64,000 nt of DNA from Vibrio maritimus (GTDB taxonomy: Bacteria; Pseudomonadota; Gammaproteobacteria; Enterobacterales; Vibrionaceae): assembly GCA_000755425.1 (NCBI GenBank), contig BBMT01000016.1:25967-89966 (forward strand), read 5' to 3'. Positions 60,962-64,000 of the stretch are shown here, in pieces. The position numbers and the translations under genes are program-made. Every line of letters begins with the position of its first letter. The stretch's first letter is position 1. The notes below the pieces were generated by a model. The model worked only from the letters and a program-made list of their open reading frames with translations. It did not search any database and was not told where the DNA came from.

Positions 60962-60995
60962 AGGGTCTAATATAACTTCTCCACAGGTCTGAATT

Positions 60996-61009
60996 TTGAA
61001 CTAGATCAA
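60996..61009. promoter_or_regulatory. FNR-type box
   Basis: TTGAACTAGATCAA matches TTGAT-N4-ATCAA at nine of ten fixed positions. Its centre is about 41.5 bp upstream of the predicted small-RNA start at 60961, the class II activator position, and the promoter lacks a -35, as such promoters often do. It could also serve the divergent sigma-factor gene. Confidence 0.55.
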
Positions 61010-61076
61010 TTTTGTGTGACTTTACTGACACCACGGGACAAAAAACACGGTTCACAGAGCGAAAACGGGGGCTCCT

Positions 61077-61641
61077 GTGTCATTAATTAAAAATTTTGGA
61101 AAGAAATTCTCCAAACGTCCGGTCAACTCGGATATGGACAGACAAAGAAAATACGAAGCACTGGTGCGTGCTTATCATCGCGACCTCTTTCGATATGCGT
61201 ATTGGCTATGCAAAGACAAGCCTATTGCTGAGGATTTGGTTCAAGAAACTTGCCTTCGAGCATGGAAGTCGTTAGACAGCTTGCAAGATGAAAAGGCAGC
61301 AAAGTCGTGGTTGATCACTATTCTTCGCAGAGAGAATGCAAGACGCTTCGAGCGCAAGCAGTTCGATCTGGTTGATATTGACGACTACGGAAATGATGCC
61401 AAAGTTTCTGATGACCCGCACCACCAACAGGAATGGCTTCAAGCACAAATCATGAAACTCGATGTTGAGTATCGGGAGCCGCTTTTCCTCCAAGTCGTCG
61501 GTGGCTTTAGTGGGGAGGAAATTGGGCAACATACTCGACTTAAACAAGAATACCGTTATGACTCGATTATTTAGAGCTCGAAATCAGCTTAAAGAGATGC
61601 TTGAGTCTGAGGATGCACATAGGGGGCAACAAAATGGATGA
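61077..61641 (+). CDS. ECF-family RNA polymerase sigma factor, frame interrupted
   Basis: About 187 residues. Region 2 has YHRDLFRYAYWLCKDKPIAEDLVQETCLRAWKSL. Region 4 is split: an extra G near 61526 (GGG for GG) breaks GFSGEEIGNILDLNKNTVMTRLFRARNQL. The restored stop at 61639-61641 overlaps the next start by eight bases. The start is GTG at 61077 with a G-rich stretch before it; ATG at 61134 (MDRQRKYEALVRAYH) is an alternative with no clear RBS. Probably controlled by the downstream membrane protein. Confidence 0.88.
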
Positions 61642-62352
61642 GTTAGAATTCCGTCGTCGCGTTATGTCCGATCCTAAGGCAAGAGATCCTGAGCTGTTAG
61701 AGGCAACCAAAAACAGTGAAGCCAACGCCAAATACCTAGATGACATTCTAGGCTTAGATGCGCGTATCGAACAGGCGATGAAAGTTGATGTGCCTGACGA
61801 TCTTGCCGATCGAATTTTGTTCAACCAACCTCCAGAGAACAATGTCGTCAAGGTAAGCTTCGGCAAACGAGCACTATCCATGGCTGCATCTGTAGCCTTT
61901 GCCTTTGGCTTGCTTGTTGGTCAAGTTAACTGGGGTAATGTGGTCGTGTCTGACGCCCAAGCATCGCTACCAGACATGGCGATGGAGCACTTCAATGCTG
62001 AAAAAAGCTTTATTGATTCTTTGGATGAAAATGCCTCTAAAGAACAAATCAATGCCAAGCTATTGCCGTTTGCCTACCAGTTAGGGCAAAGCTTTCCGTA
62101 TCACGTGTTTTACATTAATCATTGTGGTTTTGGTGATTCAAATGCTATGCACATCGTATTTGAAGGCGAGAAAGGCAAAGTCACCATGTTTCTTACAGGT
62201 ATTGCCACTGACCAAGTGGAAACTTCGATAAAGATGGCATGGCAGGCATGGTTAAGCCGATGGGTAACAGCAGCTTTATCCTAGTTGGAGAAGAAGGCGA
62301 AGATTTAGCTAAAATCGGCGAAAACATCAGAAAAGTAATGAATCCAGCTTAA
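61634..62352 (+). CDS. DUF3379 membrane protein, probable anti-sigma factor, frame interrupted
   Basis: About 239 residues. A charged cytoplasmic N-terminus (MDELEFRRRVMSDPKARDPE) is followed by one membrane helix (ALSMAASVAFAFGLLVGQV, about 80-98) and a periplasmic domain. This is the layout of an anti-sigma factor, and the gene is translationally coupled to the ECF gene. A T is missing near 62229 (DQVETFDKDGMAGMVKPMGNSSFILVGEEG). The true stop is at 62352. The inducing signal is unknown; placement among fad genes hints at fatty-acid or envelope stress. Confidence 0.82.
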
Positions 62353-62364
62353 AAAAACAGAATC

Positions 62365-62398
62365 AAAAAGGCTTATCTTTGGGGGTAAGCCTTTTTTT
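62365..62398 (+). terminator. Terminator of the sigma/DUF3379 operon
   Basis: AAAAAGGCTTA, loop TCTTTGGGGG, TAAGCCTTTTTTT, 13 bases after the stop. Confidence 0.85.
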
Positions 62399-62501
62399 GT
62401 TTCTCCAGTCAAATTTAGAGCACAAACTCTAAATATCGACCTATTCGATGCTTTTACTGCCAGTTAGTCGTCATTTATATACTTTTTGCGTCATTTTAAC
62501 T

Positions 62502-62528
62502 ACTGGTCTGATTTCTAATGTCTATACT
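62502..62528 (+). promoter_or_regulatory. FadR-like half-site and -10 of fadL
   Basis: ACTGGTCTGATTTCT (from 62502) matches the left arm of the FadR site (TGGTCTGA) but not the right. TATACT (62523-62528) follows as a -10. The site would sit in the promoter spacer, a repressing position. Confidence 0.45.
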
Positions 62529-62614
62529 AGCGATTAGGATCAGCCCCGAATTGAGCTTTAGCTCAATTTCACTAACGCCCATAAGAGGCGATTACAAAAA
62601 AGGATGTATACTAA

Positions 62615-63945
62615 ATGACTACTTCGCGTCTGTATAAAAAACACTATTAGCAGTGGCAGTCTCGTCACTCACTTTCGCCTCTCAACAAGCAGCAGCAGCT
62701 GGTTTCCAGCTCAACTCTCAATCTGCAACTGGCCTAGGCCGTGCATTTGCAGGTGATGCAGTTATCGCCGACAACGCCTCGGTAATGTCACGTAATGCTG
62801 CAGCTATGACTTTGTTTGATACACACCAGTTTTCTGGTGGTGTTAACGTCATAGCTTCAAGTATCGATATCAAAGACATTGGTGGCGCAGGTGCTCCGCC
62901 TTATGGTTTGCAAGAGCCTGATGCCAACAATAGCGCTACGTCATACGTACCTAACATTTACTATATCCATCGCTTAAACGAGAAATGGGCATTAGGCGCT
63001 GGTCTATATTCTAACTTCGGTACCACTAATAACTTTGATGACTCTTTTGGTAATAACAACTTAGCAAAAGTTTATGGTGGTACGACGGAGATCACGAGCA
63101 TTAATTTAACTCTAAACGCCGCTTATCGAATTAATGAGCAGTGGAGCGTTGGTGGCGGTATCGATATTGTTCAAGGAACGGGTAGATTAAAGCGCGAAAC
63201 ATCCCCAGGCACACCAAGTACCCCTCTACCACCGGGACTACCAGTGTCGGATTCAGATCCAATTGGTCAACAAGCCGCTGTTGATATCGACGCTACAGGT
63301 TATGGCCTAGGTTTTAACCTAGGTGCCGTATTCGAGCTTAACGAGAACAATCGTTTCGGTCTCGCGTATCACTACAGCCCAGAAGTAGAAGCTGATGGTA
63401 CAGTCAAGTTTGGCCCAAATATCACAGCTGGTGGTGGTGCAATACCTATCGCATCTCAACAGTCATATGATAGCGTGAAACTCCCACTACCGAGTATGGT
63501 TGAGTTCTCTGGTTACCACAGAATTGAGGACACTAAATTTGCCGTTCACTATAGCCTACAGTGGATCGGCTGGAGCGTATTCGACAAAGTAGCTACTAAC
63601 ACTGGTCAAACTATTAAAGATTACGAATGGCAAGACGGTTACCATGCTGCTCTAGGTGGTACTTATTACCTCAACAACGACTGGACTCTACGTGCTGGTT
63701 ATATGTACGACACTGCAGCCCAAGACCAGTTGACATCTATCTCGGTACCAGACTCTGACCGCCAATGGTTCTCGTTTGGTGCGGGCTACCACTTCAATAA
63801 GCACCACACCGTGGATCTAGGTGTAACTTACCTAATGGGCAAGGATGTATCGGTAACAGAAACCAATCCTCTTGCACCCGATTTGGTAGCGACGACTCAA
63901 GCAAACGCTTGGCTAGCTGGTATCCAATACAGCTACAGCTTCTAA
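62615..63945 (+). CDS. fadL: Long-chain fatty acid outer-membrane transporter FadL, frame interrupted
   Basis: Monomeric beta-barrel with N-terminal hatch, importing long-chain fatty acids. About 443 residues. After a signal peptide (LLAVAVSSLTFASQQAAA) the mature N-terminus AGFQLNSQSATGLGRAFAGDA is the FadL/TodX signature (NSQSATGLGRA). The chain ends in YSYSF with a C-terminal Phe. One A is missing near 62641, inside the signal peptide (MTTSRLYKKTLLAVAV). The restored ATG is 62615. Belongs with fadI-fadJ functionally. Confidence 0.94.
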
Positions 63946-63964
63946 GCATTAGTCTTTGTATATT

Positions 63965-63991
63965 AAAAGGGTCGATATATCGACCTTTTTG
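63965..63991 (+). terminator. Terminator of fadL
   Basis: AAAAGGGTCGATA pairs with TATCGACCTTTTT, 20 bases after the stop. Confidence 0.85.
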
Positions 63992-64000
63992 CTTTTCTAT

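Overview
The window is chromosomal DNA of a Vibrio-type gammaproteobacterium. The quorum-sensing phosphorelay pair luxO-luxU sits between moaA and uvrB. The window also has the polar Na+-driven flagellar protein MotY beside rnt, an Rsx/Rnf electron-transport operon, and fadI-fadJ and fadL linked to an ECF sigma factor. No insertion sequence, integrase, phage module or CRISPR array was seen.

Layout: 1-5.5 kb has moaA (cut by the window edge) with a probable molybdenum-cofactor riboswitch, a YvcK-type gene, an acyl-CoA ligase and luxU/luxO. 5.6-15.9 kb has uvrB, a DnaA-box-rich spacer, tRNA-Asn, rsxABCDGE, nth and gloA. 16-24.3 kb has a MORN-like secreted protein, a chemoreceptor, an AraC regulator, a lipoprotein hydrolase, motY, rnt, a NhaC-type transporter and a DUF1244 protein. 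24.4-30.2 kb has an RND efflux pump with its adaptor, two tRNA-Tyr genes and a YqjG-type reductase. 30.4-36.1 kb is oppABCDF. 36.5-42 kb has a LuxR-type regulator facing an acyl-CoA ligase and an MFS transporter, then a Gfo/Idh oxidoreductase. 42.1-45.8 kb has an AraC regulator, a Fur-boxed TonB receptor and an FMN reductase. 46-53.9 kb has yfcL, epmC, a TRIC channel, a glycine-zipper lipoprotein, an EF-G-like GTPase, aroC, prmB, smrB and sixA. 54.3-64 kb has an M16 peptidase, fadJ/fadI, a candidate small RNA, an ECF sigma/DUF3379 pair and fadL.

About half of the protein genes are split by one-base insertions or deletions. Most fall in or near short homopolymer runs, and the protein resumes in the next frame with conserved residues intact. 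I read these as uncorrected sequencing errors, not gene decay, and give each gene its reconstructed full extent.

The strongest candidate for something new is an unannotated small RNA of about 163 nt on the minus strand (about 60799-60961). It has stacked stem-loops with UUCG and GAAA tetraloops, a CU-rich single-stranded stretch and an intrinsic terminator. A near-consensus FNR box is centred about 41 bases upstream of the predicted start. Other leads are a perfect 22-bp palindrome next to a LuxR-type gene, a probable 3'UTR-derived RNA at the end of opp, and an EF-G-like GTPase lacking the usual catalytic histidine.
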